The position numbers and the translations under genes were made by a program. From Mesorhizobium sp. (lineage in GTDB: Bacteria; Pseudomonadota; Alphaproteobacteria; Rhizobiales; Rhizobiaceae), in assembly GCA_004017535.1 (NCBI GenBank), contig SAJS01000001.1:992001-1056000 (forward strand): a stretch of DNA of 64,000 nucleotides. Reading direction: 5' to 3'. The notes beneath the pieces are model-generated. The model did no database searches, was not told where the DNA came from, and saw nothing but the letters and a program-made list of their open reading frames with translations. Positions 45,703 through 56,326 of this stretch are shown here, piece after piece (the first letter of the stretch is position 1; every line of letters starts with the position of its first letter).

Positions 45703-45918
45703 TTAGCCCTCGTCCTTGGGACCCGGCTTCGGGCTGTCCTCGTCTTCCTCCTCGCCATCCCGGCCCGGGATGACATAGGCGCCCTTCAGCCAGCGATTGA
45801 GGTCGATGTCCTTGCAGCGCGCGGAGCAGAACGGATAGTGCTCGCGCGAGGACGGTTTTCCGCATTCGGGGCAAGGCCGCTTCGGCCGAAGCGGTGTCAC
45901 CTTGTCGTCCAGGCTCAT
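45703..45918 (-). CDS. yacG: DNA gyrase inhibitor / zinc-binding YacG
   Basis: A 71-residue zinc protein with four cysteines in two pairs, [11 protein letters not shown] and [16 protein letters not shown], the YacG signature. In E. coli it binds and inhibits GyrB. The C-terminus is an acidic, disordered tail ([12 protein letters not shown]), usual in rhizobial forms. Its ATG overlaps the maf stop by four bases (ATGA), so they are coupled. It is the last gene before the probable terminator. Confidence 0.93.
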   Translation of the reverse strand: MSLDDKVTPLRPKRPCPECGKPSSREHYPFCSARCKDIDLNRWLKGAYVIPGRDGEEEDEDSPKPGPKDEG

Positions 45919-46541
45919 GGCCGCGCGAGGTGCCAGTTCTTGTGCGCCTTGAAGCCTTCGCCGGAAAGCAGCGCCACGCTCTCATAAAGCGGCAGGCCGA
46001 CCACATTTGTGTAGGAGCCGACCAGCTTGACCACGAAGGAGCCGGCCAGGCCTTGCACGGCATAGCCGCCGGCCTTGCCGCGCCATTCGCCGGAGGCGAC
46101 ATAGGCGTCGATCTCCTCGCGCGGCAGCCGCTTGAAGCGCACCCTGGTCTCCACCAGCCGCTGGCGCAGCTTGCCGCCGGGCGTGATCAGGCAGACGCCG
46201 GAATAGACGCGGTGCGAGCGGCCGGAGAGCAGGCCGAGGCAATTGATGGCGTCGTCGATCGTCTCGGCCTTGGGCAGGATGCGCCGCCCCACCGCCACCA
46301 CCGTGTCGGCGGCGAGGATGAAGGCGGGCGCGTAATCTTCCTCGCTTTTCAGCGAGGCCAGCGCCTTCTCCGCCTTGTCCTTGGACAGGCGCTTGGCCAG
46401 CGAACGCGGATGCTCGGCGCGCTGCGGCGTCTCGTCGACATCGGCGGGCAGCACGCGGTCCGGCTCGATGCCGGCCTGCTGCAAGAGTTCGATACGGCGC
46501 GGCGAACCCGAGGCAAGCACGAGCTTCTGCAGGATGCTCAT
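45915..46541 (-). CDS. maf: Maf-family nucleotide pyrophosphatase
   Basis: A 208-residue cytosolic house-cleaning pyrophosphatase that hydrolyses non-canonical or modified nucleoside triphosphates. Motifs are [19 protein letters not shown] at the N-terminus, [17 protein letters not shown], the catalytic [11 protein letters not shown] and, later, [16 protein letters not shown]. All are typical and complete. It lies 19 bp after infA and overlaps yacG, within the conserved core operon. The ATG start gives [11 protein letters not shown]. Confidence 0.95.
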   Translation of the reverse strand: MSILQKLVLASGSPRRIELLQQAGIEPDRVLPADVDETPQRAEHPRSLAKRLSKDKAEKALASLKSEEDYAPAFILAADTVVAVGRRILPKAETIDDAINCLGLLSGRSHRVYSGVCLITPGGKLRQRLVETRVRFKRLPREEIDAYVASGEWRGKAGGYAVQGLAGSFVVKLVGSYTNVVGLPLYESVALLSGEGFKAHKNWHLARP

Positions 46542-46560
46542 CGTGCTTAACGCCGATTTG

Positions 46561-46779
46561 CTACTTGAAACGGTAGGTGATGCGGCCCTTGGTCAGGTCG
46601 TAAGGCGTCATCTCGACCAGGACCTTGTCGCCGGTCAGCACGCGGATGCGGTTCTTGCGCATGCGGCCGGCCGTGTGGGCGATGATTTCATGTTCGTTTT
46701 CGAGCTTCACGCGGAACATCGCATTGGGCAGCAGTTCGGTGACCACACCTGGAAACTCGAGGACTTCTTCCTTCGGCAT
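46561..46779 (-). CDS. infA: Translation initiation factor IF-1
   Basis: A 72-residue OB-fold protein, [20 protein letters not shown], then [32 protein letters not shown] and [17 protein letters not shown]: a complete IF-1. It binds the ribosomal A site during initiation. The start at MPKEE is fixed by family length; a frame 11 codons longer is rejected. It precedes maf by 19 bp and follows the low-Mr phosphatase gene. Confidence 0.97.
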
Positions 46780-46866
46780 TCGATACCTTTGCTTGGATGG
46801 TAGTTCCAGCACCCGGCTGGAAATTGCGGCGGAACCTATATGATAATCGTGCGCTTGTGAACACGC

Positions 46867-47319
46867 TTAATCCGTGGCGTTTCCTGCCTCTGGAAGCAGG
46901 AAACGTCGGCTTATGCGCGTTCTCAGCCGCTCGCGCACGTCGCGATAGGCCGCCATGATGTGCTCGCGCGTCCCGCCGGTGTCGGTCGGGTCCGGCATCG
47001 GCCAGTATTCGACCTCGACGGCGAGCGAGCGGGTGAGCTCGAGCGCGGCGTGGTGGGCCTCCGGCGCCAGCGTGACGATCAGGTCGAAATAATCATCCTC
47101 CAGATCCTCCAGCGTCCGGGGCTGGCGCTCGCCAAGCGACAGGCCGTCCTCGGCAAGCACCGCATCGACGAACGGATCGCGCTCGCCGGCGCGCACGCCG
47201 GCCGAAGCGACGAAGCTGGTGGCGGGCAGCATTCGGCGCGCCAGCTGTTCCGCGATCGGCGAGCGCACGGCGTTCATGCCGCACAGAAACAGAATCGAGT
47301 GGGGCAGGGCGGCCGGCAC
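46867..47319 (-). CDS. Low-molecular-weight phosphotyrosine phosphatase family protein
   Basis: A protein of about 150 residues. The N-terminal catalytic loop is ILFLCGMNAVRSPIAEQLAR, where the usual C-x5-R-S signature reads CGMNAVRS; the general-acid region is YWPMPDPTDTGG near residue 115. It is predicted to remove phosphate from tyrosine or arginine residues or a small molecule. The GTG giving VPAALPHSILFL is chosen. The open frame continues upstream only through three 57-bp repeat units, whose translation is repeat-derived. It belongs to the murA-yacG block. Confidence 0.85.
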   Translation of the reverse strand: MPAALPHSILFLCGMNAVRSPIAEQLARRMLPATSFVASAGVRAGERDPFVDAVLAEDGLSLGERQPRTLEDLEDDYFDLIVTLAPEAHHAALELTRSLAVEVEYWPMPDPTDTGGTREHIMAAYRDVRERLRTRISRRFLLPEAGNATD

Positions 47320-47321
47320 TA

Positions 47322-47484
47322 GAGCATGATCCCGAAAAGTGGGAACCGGTTTTCGGAAAAGATCATGCTCCAACAAAAGAGCATGATCCCGAAAAGTGGA
47401 AACCGGTTTTCGGAAAAGATCATGCTCCAACAAGAGAGCATGATCCCGAAAAGTGGGAACCGGTTTTTGGAAAAGATCATGCTC
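47322..47484. repeat. Three tandem copies of a 49-bp palindromic intergenic repeat
   Basis: Units at 47322-47370, 47379-47427 and 47436-47484, exactly 57 bp apart, with 8-bp spacers CAACAA-A. Each begins GAGCATGATCCCGAAAAGTG, has the centre AACCGGTTTT, and ends GATCATGCTC, so it can fold on itself. The copies differ at only a few bases. This element is common as a single intergenic copy in Mesorhizobium; three perfectly phased copies are unusual. A worn copy lies near 45.6 kb. Confidence 0.9.
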
Positions 47485-47533
47485 CAACAAAGAGCTGGAC
47501 CAGGACGGCGGTTCAACGAAACGTCATCCTGAT

Positions 47534-48019
47534 CTAGCCCCGCCAGTGCAGCACGCAGACCAGCGTGAACAGCCGCCGCGCCGTGTCGAAGTCGATCTCG
47601 ATCTTGCCGGCGAGCCGATCCATCAGGGTCTGCGAGCCCTCATTGTGCAGGCCGCGCCGCCCCATGTCGATCGCTTCGATATGGCTGGGCGTCGAGGAGC
47701 GGATGGCCTCGTAATAGCTTTCGCAGATCAGATAATAGTCCTTGACGATGCGCCTGAGCGGCGTCAGCGACAGGATGTGGGTGACCACCTCGGCGCCGTT
47801 CTCGCGGCTGACGGCAAAGACCAGGCGCGACTCGGCCAGCGAAAGCTTGAGCCTGTAAGGACCCGCGCCGTCGTCATTGACCGGCTTGAAACTGTTCTCC
47901 TCGATGAGGTCGAAGATCGCCACCGCCCGCTCATGCTCGACATCGGGCGTCGAACGTCCGATCGTTTCGTCGAGCTCGACGTCGATCAGCCTGTCGCGGG
48001 TTTGGTAGCGGCCGGGCAT
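47534..48019 (-). CDS. UPF0262 family protein
   Basis: A 161-residue protein of an uncharacterised alphaproteobacterial family. Recognised by [20 protein letters not shown], then [13 protein letters not shown], the central [20 protein letters not shown], and [19 protein letters not shown]. Length is normal. It starts 2 bp after the hisD stop, so it is co-translated or nearly so. No biochemical role is known for the family. Confidence 0.92.
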   Translation of the reverse strand: MPGRYQTRDRLIDVELDETIGRSTPDVEHERAVAIFDLIEENSFKPVNDDGAGPYRLKLSLAESRLVFAVSRENGAEVVTHILSLTPLRRIVKDYYLICESYYEAIRSSTPSHIEAIDMGRRGLHNEGSQTLMDRLAGKIEIDFDTARRLFTLVCVLHWRG

Positions 48020-48021
48020 CG

Positions 48022-49314
48022 CTACATGTTCAGCCTGATCGCGACGGAGCGGGCATGCGCATCGAGCCCTTCCGCCTTGGCAAGCGCGATCGCGGCGGGC
48101 GCCAGCGCCTTGAGCTGCTCCGGCCCGAGCTTCAGGATCGAGCTCCGCTTGACGAAATCGAGCACGGACAGACCCGAGGAGAAACGCGCCGAACGTGCTG
48201 TCGGCAACACGTGGTTGGAGCCGCCGACATAGTCGCCGATCACTTCCGGGGTGTGCCGGCCGATGAACACGGCGCCCGCGTTGCGCATCCTGGAAAGGAA
48301 GCCCTCGGCATCGTCGAAAGCAAGCTCGACATGTTCTGCCGCGATCCTGTCGACCAGCGGCAGCGAGGCTTCGAGCGTCGGCACCAGGATCACCGCGCCG
48401 TAATCGCGCCAGCTGGCGGCCGCCGTTTCGCCGCGCGGCAGGACTTTCAGCTGGCGTTCGACCGCCTGCTCGACCGCCCTGCCGAATTCGGCATTGTCGG
48501 TGATCAGGATTGACTGCGCCGAGACATCATGCTCGGCCTGCGCCAGAAGGTCGGCCGCGATCCAGTCCGGATCGTTGTCGGCATCGGCCACGACCAGCAC
48601 TTCCGACGGTCCGGCGATCATGTCGATGCCGACCGTGCCGAACACCTGGCGCTTGGCCGCCGCGACATAGGCATTGCCCGGCCCGACGATCTTGGCGACG
48701 GGCCTGATCGTCTGGGTGCCATAGGCAAGCGCCGCAACAGCCTGCGCGCCGCCGACGCGGTAGATCTCCGAAACGCCGGCAAGGTCGGCCGCCACCAGCA
48801 CCAGCGGATTGATGACGCCGCCCGACGCCGGCACGACGATGACGATGCGCTCGACGCCGGCGACCTTGGCCGGCACGGCGTTCATCAGCACCGAGCTTGG
48901 ATAGCTCGCCGTGCCGCCGGGCACATAAAGGCCGACGGCCTCGATCGCCGTCCAGCGCGAGCCCAGCTCGACGCCGGCGGCATCCGTGTAGCGGTCGTCC
49001 TTCGGCTTTTGCCGCTCGTGATGCGAACGGATACGGTCGCGCGCGAATTTGAGCGCCTCGATGGTGGCCGGATCGGCCGCTTCATAGGCCTTGGCGATGT
49101 CGTCCTTCGACACGGCGATGCCGAGCGCGCCGAGATCGGCTTTGTCGAATTTCAGCGTGTAGTCGATCAGCGCCCTGTCGCCTTCGGCGCGCACGCGGGC
49201 GATGATGTCCCGCACCACGGCCTCGACATCGGCCGACACTTCTCGCTTGGTGGTGAGGAAGGCCGAAAAACGCTGTTCGAAATCGGTATCGGACTGGCGG
49301 AGCGTGATGGCCAT
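48022..49314 (-). CDS. hisD: Histidinol dehydrogenase
   Basis: A 430-residue zinc enzyme that oxidises L-histidinol to histidine through histidinal with two NAD, the last step of histidine synthesis. Typical motifs are [20 protein letters not shown] near residue 125, [30 protein letters not shown] and [13 protein letters not shown] with catalytic and metal-binding residues. The ATG giving [11 protein letters not shown] is chosen; a longer frame upstream overlaps the DUF2948 gene. It is 2 bp after DUF2948 and 2 bp before UPF0262, in the conserved rhizobial order. Confidence 0.97.
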   Translation of the reverse strand: MAITLRQSDTDFEQRFSAFLTTKREVSADVEAVVRDIIARVRAEGDRALIDYTLKFDKADLGALGIAVSKDDIAKAYEAADPATIEALKFARDRIRSHHERQKPKDDRYTDAAGVELGSRWTAIEAVGLYVPGGTASYPSSVLMNAVPAKVAGVERIVIVVPASGGVINPLVLVAADLAGVSEIYRVGGAQAVAALAYGTQTIRPVAKIVGPGNAYVAAAKRQVFGTVGIDMIAGPSEVLVVADADNDPDWIAADLLAQAEHDVSAQSILITDNAEFGRAVEQAVERQLKVLPRGETAAASWRDYGAVILVPTLEASLPLVDRIAAEHVELAFDDAEGFLSRMRNAGAVFIGRHTPEVIGDYVGGSNHVLPTARSARFSSGLSVLDFVKRSSILKLGPEQLKALAPAAIALAKAEGLDAHARSVAIRLNM

Positions 49315-49316
49315 CG

Positions 49317-49751
49317 TCAGCCTCTGTGCACAGGTCGCGAGGTGGCTTCCCAGGCGCCGCCGACATCGGCAAGCCGTGCCTCGACGCATTCGACGTCGAG
49401 CATGATGGTGCCGCCGCCCGAAAACACCAATTCGACGATGCCGGCCGGCTTGCTTATGGCAATGAAGCTGATCGCCAGCAGCGACAGCACTTCGGCGGGC
49501 TTGTCGCGTTGAATGCCGCTGGTCTTGACGCCGAGCACGCGGTCGAAATGCAGAACGCTCTGCCGCCGTTCATTGTGCTGGCGGAATAGGCCCGATTTCG
49601 CCTCCCAGACGAAGCGGTTCATGGTCAGCACGAAGCGCTTGGCGGCCGGCAGGTACTCCAGGTCGGAGACCTTCATCACGGCGTCCTGGACATGCGCCGA
49701 GACGATGCTCAGATCCTGATCGTCGAGCGCGATGAGCTTGAGAGCTGCCAT
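49317..49751 (-). CDS. DUF2948 family protein
   Basis: A 144-residue protein, MAALKLIALDDQDLSIVSAH, then VQDAVMKVSDLEYLPAAKRFVL and NRFVWEA. These match the DUF2948 family, which in rhizobia lies between murA and hisD. It is predicted to be cytosolic; no function is known. It ends 2 bp before hisD and begins 91 bp after murA. Confidence 0.93.
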   Translation of the reverse strand: MAALKLIALDDQDLSIVSAHVQDAVMKVSDLEYLPAAKRFVLTMNRFVWEAKSGLFRQHNERRQSVLHFDRVLGVKTSGIQRDKPAEVLSLLAISFIAISKPAGIVELVFSGGGTIMLDVECVEARLADVGGAWEATSRPVHRG

Positions 49752-49842
49752 TCTGGATGCGCACCTGAACGTTGATAATTCAACGTTCTGTTATGCGGTC
49801 TTTCTGCTCGGCGCAACCGCTCGGAAAGAATGCCGCGGTACG

Positions 49843-51135
<1,293 letters not shown>

Positions 51136-51273
51136 AAGAAAACGTCCCCTCGGCCAGAACAGGCCGGTTCAATCGGTTGATGCGCCCGGCTTAGACCATT
51201 GGCCGGCTTGGTTCAAGAAATAGGATTTTCCTAAAACCGGACCGACTATGGCCGGGCAGTATGGCTGATTTGG

Positions 51274-51450
51274 TCAGCCCTTGTGCATTTTTCCAGCAGC
51301 CGGCAAGCCTTCTGACCGCTGATCGGCGTCGCCCGCGCGCCGCGAACGCGTCTGCGCCTTGCGCTTCTGCAGATTGGCGCGCAGCGCCTCGGCCAACCGT
51401 TCCTTGCGCGCGGCTTCGCCCTTTTTCGGTGGATTTGTCTTCTCGCCCAT
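51274..51450 (-). CDS. Small basic protein of unknown function
   Basis: A 58-residue protein, MGEKTNPPKKGEAARKERLAE followed by ALRANLQKRKAQTRSRRAGD. Very rich in lysine, arginine and alanine, helical, no cysteine. Short basic proteins of this kind occur next to murA in rhizobia and I judge this real by its coherent composition, but no role is known. The 225 bp between it and tRNA-Thr hold nothing recognised. Confidence 0.6.
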   Translation of the reverse strand: MGEKTNPPKKGEAARKERLAEALRANLQKRKAQTRSRRAGDADQRSEGLPAAGKMHKG

Positions 51451-51675
51451 CGTCCAATCCCTGACCGGTGGTCAGCCGGCTGCGATTCCGCAATGGGTAG
51501 CATTTTGGCCGGGCGATGTCATGAAAGCAGGCCGTCCGGCGGGTTTCACGCTGTGGATCGACCGCGCATACCGCCCCAAACCGCTTAATGGCGGCCAGGA
51601 ATCAGATGCGACGCTTTGGGTTTTTCTTGGCCTTGCGCTTGCCGGTTCGATATGGCAGAAGCGCCGCCATCGCAG

Positions 51676-51750
<75 letters not shown>

Positions 51751-51752
51751 GC

Positions 51753-52682
51753 CTATACAGTCGACATCGCAACCTCATTTTTGCTGGGCAGAGGCATCGT
51801 GCTTCGTCGATTTGCCTTTGGCCGGCTACGGGTCAGTTTGTGGTAGCGATCGGTTGGAACCTCCACAACGGCAACATGGTCAAGGTTGGTGTACCGCCCT
51901 CGATAGTAGCCCTCCTCCTCAATTTCAGCGAACGTACAGCTGGCAACGTTAAAGGTCGCAGCTTCCAATCCGAAAATCGTGATGGCGCTTCCGTGATCCA
52001 GAAAGTTCCACTGATCCTCTCCACTGTCGTATGTCACGCGAACACAAGAAACCATCCGCGTAATCTCATCCTCGCCGATCGTTTTGATAATGCTCTCACA
52101 CTCATTCCTGATGGAATCAGGATAGTCTCCAGTATCCAAATCGTCAAGCGCTCGATAGATGTCAGGCGAATAATATTTAGGCATAGCTTCGACATCATCG
52201 CTAATTAATTCAATAAATTCTACATTCCTTGGGTTAAGGAGAACGGTTCTATTATCAAGACTTACGCAGTAAATCAATCTTCTGACCTTTCCAATCAGGC
52301 GAGGGTTGTTAATAGACCGGAGTTGAAGTAGAATTGACGCTCGCGCATACTCGCTAATCGGGTAATTGCGCGTTCCAAACGTCATTTTTGCCTTCAGCGT
52401 ACCATATCGAATCTCTGTATGCTCACGTCGTGATCGTCTAGCAGGTTGTCTCTGAGCGCCGTTTATGCTGGCCAACAGCTGCTCGGCGGAACAGTCCAAA
52501 GTGATACAAAGATTGTTCGCCTGTTCAATGCTCAACTTTTCGCTTCCTTTTTCCAATCGGGAGACAAACTGTGGAGTCGTTCCCATTTTCTTAGCCAGCT
52601 CTTTTTGAGAAATGCCCAATTGAGTCCGAAGTTCGCGGAGACAGAGGGGCGCGCCCGCCTCAGTCGTATGTTGGGATGCTGT
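51753..52682 (-). CDS. XRE-family regulator with a large C-terminal domain
   Basis: A 309-residue protein. Residues 10-75 form an XRE helix-turn-helix (LCLRELRTQLGISQKELAKK, then MGTTPQFVSRLEKGSEKLS). The rest (ARASILLQLRSINNPRLIGK, then DLDTGDYPDSIRNECESIIK, then YYRGRYTNLDHVAVVEVPTD) is not a domain I recognise; it may sense a ligand. The ATG follows AAGGAG. Upstream codons stay open to 52832 but are unlikely. Composition is less GC-rich than the core. Its stop lies 3 bp from the tRNA-Thr 3' end, so it seems to have arrived with an insertion. Confidence 0.75.
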   Translation of the reverse strand, partial: TASQHTTEAGAPLCLRELRTQLGISQKELAKKMGTTPQFVSRLEKGSEKLSIEQANNLCITLDCSAEQLLASINGAQRQPARRSRREHTEIRYGTLKAKMTFGTRNYPISEYARASILLQLRSINNPRLIGKVRRLIYCVSLDNRTVLLNPRNVEFIELISDDVEAMPKYYSPDIYRALDDLDTGDYPDSIRNECESIIKTIGEDEITRMVSCVRVTYDSGEDQWNFLDHGSAITIFGLEAATFNVASCTFAEIEEEGYYRGRYTNLDHVAVVEVPTDRYHKLTRSRPKANRRSTMPLPSKNEVAMSTV

Positions 52683-53315
52683 CATCGAGGATATCTCCTT
52701 CTTGCTAGCCTGACGTAGGCGGAACCACTCCCGAGCATGTCTCCTCGGGGTGCACTTGTGAAGCTGCAGTAGCTGCGCTTGTTCGACATTGAGTTTCGCC
52801 GGTTCCTTGCAATTTCGGAACAACCTATTCACCGCCTTCTGCCGCCGAATCGCCCCTCAAAGGAAGACTGTGCCGCCTAGTTGAGAGCGGTCTCGGCGGT
52901 GGCGCGGACATGTCCGGAATATGGTGAAGCGGACGGAGATGGTTGCCGGCTCGGCCGGACTACTCGGCGCGCCTCGGTTGGCAAGCTGATGAGCGGATCA
53001 TCACTCAACTGGCCGACGTTCTCGAAGGTTCGCTCGCGGTTAGCTGCGCGGCCCATTCGTCGTTCTGGTCGGGGATAGGCGCCGACCGTGCGGATTATGG
53101 CATTACCTTTGGAAAGATCCCGACCTAAAGTAGCTGTTCACTCGGCGCCGTTTAGAGCGCACTCGCGAGCGCGAGACCGATTAGTCTTAACGAATGTTTG
53201 TCCACGGGAAGAATTGCGATCCGGCCAATGTAGGTCTGACGGCATAGCCCGACATGGATGAATGGGGAGTCGGTGCCTGTTCGCCCTAGCCGGCAACTTC
53301 GCATCCGCCCTTCAA
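52683..53315. other. Region without an assignable gene
   Basis: About 630 bp. A plus-strand frame near 52943-53128 (LGWQADERIITQLADVLEGS) has a protein-like look but no ribosome site or family. The rest shows nothing I can support. Confidence 0.4.
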
Positions 53316-53483
53316 TCACTTCTGGTCCAAGCTCATTTCCACCAAGCGACGGATCGCTTCCGATCGAGTAGGCAAGTCCGGTTGTTTGCGACGCCATTCG
53401 TCAATCCGGGTGAGCAAGTCGCCCGACAGGCGCAACTCGAAACGCTCATTTTTTACTTCCGATGGGTTGGGTGTATTTGACAA
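53316..53483 (-). CDS. Ribbon-helix-helix (CopG-like) DNA-binding protein
   Basis: A 55-residue protein with the RHH pattern: a beta strand ERFELRLSGDLL followed by two helices, LTRIDEWRRKQP and TRSEAIRRLVEMSL. Such proteins are repressors or antitoxins; no toxin gene adjoins it. The start is a TTG, since no ATG or GTG fits in frame. The palindrome TTGACA-A-TGTCAA at 53477-53489 overlaps the start, pointing to autoregulation. Confidence 0.6.
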   Translation of the reverse strand: MSNTPNPSEVKNERFELRLSGDLLTRIDEWRRKQPDLPTRSEAIRRLVEMSLDQK

Positions 53484-53489
53484 TGTCAA
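53477..53489. promoter_or_regulatory. Palindrome over the RHH gene start
   Basis: TTGACA-A-TGTCAA: perfect six-base arms around a single base. A second symmetric-looking block, GTACGGTATGTAC, lies about 12 bp further upstream. Both suit operator sites for a dimeric RHH repressor. Binding is inferred. Confidence 0.45.
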
Positions 53490-53598
53490 TATCCGTAATG
53501 TACGGTATGTACGTGGTGGTCACTACCCGCGGCCGAACGACGTGCCTTCAACACGCCGCCCGGCCTGACCACATCCCAAGCTGACTGGAGCTCGGATC

Positions 53599-54216
53599 AT
53601 GGCTGATTCCGACAATACCACGAGTTTGCCTTTCGTCATCGGCCAGCAAGGCGGCAAGCGTAACGGGGCGACCGGGGCAGAAATGGACCCCGCTTTGAGC
53701 CTCTGGGGCGAGTGGCATCAAGCTCGATACGTCTCATTGCTATTGTGTCGGGTGCAACAGCGTTTGGAGGCACGAATAATGGCCAATACCGGAATTCAGG
53801 TATTGACCTCGTGTAAATCCGTGTCTCAGCGCATGCAGAGAGCCACGGCAGAAGCGAGGGCGGAATATGAGGTGGCTTGCGAGGCCGAGGTATTTGCCAT
53901 GACGGAGGCACTAAGATTTCAGGATTCTCTGCCCTACGTTGAAGCTCTGTCGCTTGCTGGGATCATCGCGAAGCTGGAAATGATCCTGGGCGCCGACCGG
54001 GACATCGGCGACCCGACGGATTTTCCATGGCCACACATCTCGTCCGTATTACGCGACCTGAAGGCACTTGCGGGCAATCTGCCTGCCTATCGGTCGGCTC
54101 GGGCTAATACGCGTGCGAATGTGGCGCTGCATTGGAAGGAGGCCGCGAAGCTCGTTGCCGCTTTGGAATTTGAAGAAGCCCCCGGAAGCAGCAAATTGTC
54201 TGCGCGCGGGATCTAA
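53599..54216 (+). CDS. Hypothetical protein of the tRNA-Thr accessory patch
   Basis: A 205-residue protein starting MADSDNTTSLPFVIGQQGGK, with GGAG before the ATG. It is mostly helical, with ATAEARAEYEVACEAEVFAM in the middle and LAGIIAKLEMILGADRDIGD later. No signal peptide, membrane helix or known domain is seen. It reads away from the RHH gene across 115 bp with the two palindromes, so it may be under that repressor. Function unknown. Confidence 0.5.
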   Translation: MADSDNTTSLPFVIGQQGGKRNGATGAEMDPALSLWGEWHQARYVSLLLCRVQQRLEARIMANTGIQVLTSCKSVSQRMQRATAEARAEYEVACEAEVFAMTEALRFQDSLPYVEALSLAGIIAKLEMILGADRDIGDPTDFPWPHISSVLRDLKALAGNLPAYRSARANTRANVALHWKEAAKLVAALEFEEAPGSSKLSARGI

Positions 54217-54409
54217 GTTTGAAGTGCGTAGAAGCCGACTTACATCGCCCGCAAGCTGAGCGTGGTCAGGCTGACCAACTGTTCTGCTTCGACGCAAAAC
54301 TTGAGCAGAAAACTGACGTGCTAACTACCGACACCTCTGCAGGGAACCGCGGAGAGACAGGCGTAGCGGCTGAACTGGACTCCGCAGTTCATAGCTCCGG
54401 TGTTGCAGC

Positions 54410-55156
54410 TCAGTTGTTGACATGCGACAGCCGCAGGCCGGCTTCGTCGGGGGACTCGGCCATGCCTTCCTCCGCGAAGCGGTACATGTCCTCGAAATCG
54501 AGCTCATGTTCGAAGACGACGCCGCCGACGCTGATCGCAAGCACGTCCTTGTCACCCTTCGGCGCGAAATAGATTTCGCCGACCGCGCCGCGAATACGCT
54601 CGCCGATCTCCTTGGCGTCCTGGTCGCTCGCACCCGGCAGGAAGACGCCGAACATCGAGGTTCCGAGCCGGCCGATCAGATCGTCCTTGCGCACCGCGGA
54701 TCGGATGGCCGATGCGATCAGCCGCAAGGCCTCGTCGCCCCATTCCAGACCGAAGCGGAGGTTGATCGACGCCAGATGCTCCGGATGGATGACCAGAAAG
54801 GCGCCGGAGCGCGGACCGGCCGGTCTCGCCGCTCTCCTGTCGACCATCGATGTGAACACTTTGCCATTCAGGCAGCCGGTCAGCTGGTCGTAGGTGCCGG
54901 ATTTGGTGAGTTCCTGCCGGTAACGGCGGATCTCGATCTGTTGCCAGCCGATGAGGGCAAACAACGGCAGGCCGACGACGATCGGCACGATGAACGCCGT
55001 GACCGCCCCGCGGGCGAACGGCGTCAGGCTGTCGCTGAAAAGCATCAGGTAGTTCAGCGCCAGCGAAAGGGCGACGCAGCCGGCGGTGCCAAGCACGGCC
55101 AGCAAGATGAGGTGCTTCCACGTTTGAGCCGGCGCGGTCGGTGTTTTCGTGGTCAA
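54410..55156 (-). CDS. Membrane protein with degenerate GGDEF domain
   Basis: A protein of about 248 residues. Two N-terminal helices (LILLAVLGTAGCVALSLALNYL and FIVPIVVGLPLFALIGW) lead to a GGDEF-fold domain: YDQLTGCLNGKVF fits the family start, but the active loop reads GRLGTSMFGVFLPG in place of G-GG(D/E)EF. It therefore cannot make cyclic di-GMP in the usual way and may act as a receptor or structural module. The TTG giving LTTKTPTAPAQ follows AGGAG; an ATG at 55180 is a second option. It faces the accessory patch. Confidence 0.7.
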   Translation of the reverse strand: MTTKTPTAPAQTWKHLILLAVLGTAGCVALSLALNYLMLFSDSLTPFARGAVTAFIVPIVVGLPLFALIGWQQIEIRRYRQELTKSGTYDQLTGCLNGKVFTSMVDRRAARPAGPRSGAFLVIHPEHLASINLRFGLEWGDEALRLIASAIRSAVRKDDLIGRLGTSMFGVFLPGASDQDAKEIGERIRGAVGEIYFAPKGDKDVLAISVGGVVFEHELDFEDMYRFAEEGMAESPDEAGLRLSHVNN

Positions 55157-55415
55157 GGGCCAATCTCCTGTTCGACGCATTGGCTTACAGGAGGTCCGTT
55201 GCAATTTCGGTTTCAGGGAAGCGTACAATTTGATGCAAAGTCGGCTTCTTCTCCGTGGGAAGCGATGTACCCGGCCCACGCAGGTGGCCGCGGCCAGCGG
55301 CTCGCTCGATGACCTGCCGGACGGAACAGTCCTCAGTTTCTAGAATCGCACAATCGCCCTGACCATTCTGCTTTCACGCAATTCCGTGACGGAAACGGGC
55401 TTTCCCGCGGGTGCG

Positions 55416-56123
55416 CTATTGCGGTGGTCCGAAAATGCCCATCCTGGCTTCTCTCGCCACCGCTTCAGCCTTGCCGTAAATGCCGGTGGGGGCGGCCAGC
55501 GCCCAGCCGTTGGAGACCAGCCAGGCGCCGACATCCTGCTTGCCGAGCGCGCAAGGCGCGGCGATCGCGAAGCGGTCGGCATCCGGCGGCAGCAGGCATT
55601 TCAGCGCCCGGCCGCGCAGCCAGGCGTTGAAGGCGGCCCGCGCCCGCTGGCCGCAAGGCCAGGCGGTGTTGTCGAACGTGCAGGTCCTGTCGGGGTCCAT
55701 GCCGATCGTCCCGCTGATGGCGACCCTGCGTCCCATGGCCTCGAAGACTGCCGAGGAGATCGCGACCGGACCGAAAAGCAGCGTCTCGCGCCAATCCCGC
55801 GGCATCGGCGTTTTCGGTCGCGGCGCGAGCCCGAGTTCGCCGAGCGGAGGGCGCGGCTCGATGCGCTCGATCCCGGATGGGTCGAGCGGAGGCGGCGCAA
55901 TGAGATCCTCGGCGATCTTGCGTGCCGGCTCGCCCGGCCGCGTGTCTTGAACCGGGGCCTGAGAGGACTTGAGGTCGCCGGCATCTTGAGCTGGCGTGAC
56001 CGGAGGCGGATCGGGCGGCAGCCAGCGCCCGCCCTCGGCGATCAGCAGCATGCCGGCAAGCAGGCCGAGGCCACCGAGCATCGGCGCCAGCAGCGGGCGG
56101 CTGGGCGGTTTCGCCTGGCTCAC
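55416..56123 (-). CDS. Staphylococcal-nuclease-like (thermonuclease family) protein, membrane anchored
   Basis: A 235-residue protein with an N-terminal membrane anchor (MLGGLGLLAGMLLIAEGG), a proline-rich linker and a C-terminal domain. That domain resembles the SNase fold, with WPCGQRARAAFNAWLRGRAL, ALGKQDVGAWLVSNGWALAA and EAVAREARMGIFG. The usual catalytic arginines and calcium ligands are not clearly conserved, so nuclease activity is doubtful. A GTG preceded by GGAGG is the start. Overlapping frames on the other strand are rejected because these motifs are on this one. Role unknown. Confidence 0.72.
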   Translation of the reverse strand: MSQAKPPSRPLLAPMLGGLGLLAGMLLIAEGGRWLPPDPPPVTPAQDAGDLKSSQAPVQDTRPGEPARKIAEDLIAPPPLDPSGIERIEPRPPLGELGLAPRPKTPMPRDWRETLLFGPVAISSAVFEAMGRRVAISGTIGMDPDRTCTFDNTAWPCGQRARAAFNAWLRGRALKCLLPPDADRFAIAAPCALGKQDVGAWLVSNGWALAAPTGIYGKAEAVAREARMGIFGPPQ

Positions 56124-56326
56124 GCGCGGGCCTCCATGGGATCGTGCCGACAGCCGGTGATGCTGCTCGAGCCCAACCCGTTAGCTCCTGTCGACACGGC
56201 GCCACCTCGTCCGTTGACCCTTCGCACATTAGACATGAGCGACATTCCTTGAAAAGCAAAGCGTTGCGTTAAGTCTCGCGCAACCAATGCGGCCTAGAAT
56301 CGGTCATCGGATGTCGAGGGGATGAC

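Noticed and set aside
47322-47484. CRISPR array
   Set aside because: Repeats are 49 bp and palindromic with near-identical 8-bp spacers, only three copies and no cas genes.
54217-54409. Repeated 3' end of tRNA-Thr marking the right boundary of an island
   Set aside because: I looked for a copy of the terminal CTCTCGCAGCACCA and found none in this interval.
55386-56252. Plus-strand 288-residue frame opposite the SNase-like gene
   Set aside because: The minus strand has a signal anchor, ribosome site and domain-like sequence; the plus frame is arginine-rich and family-less.
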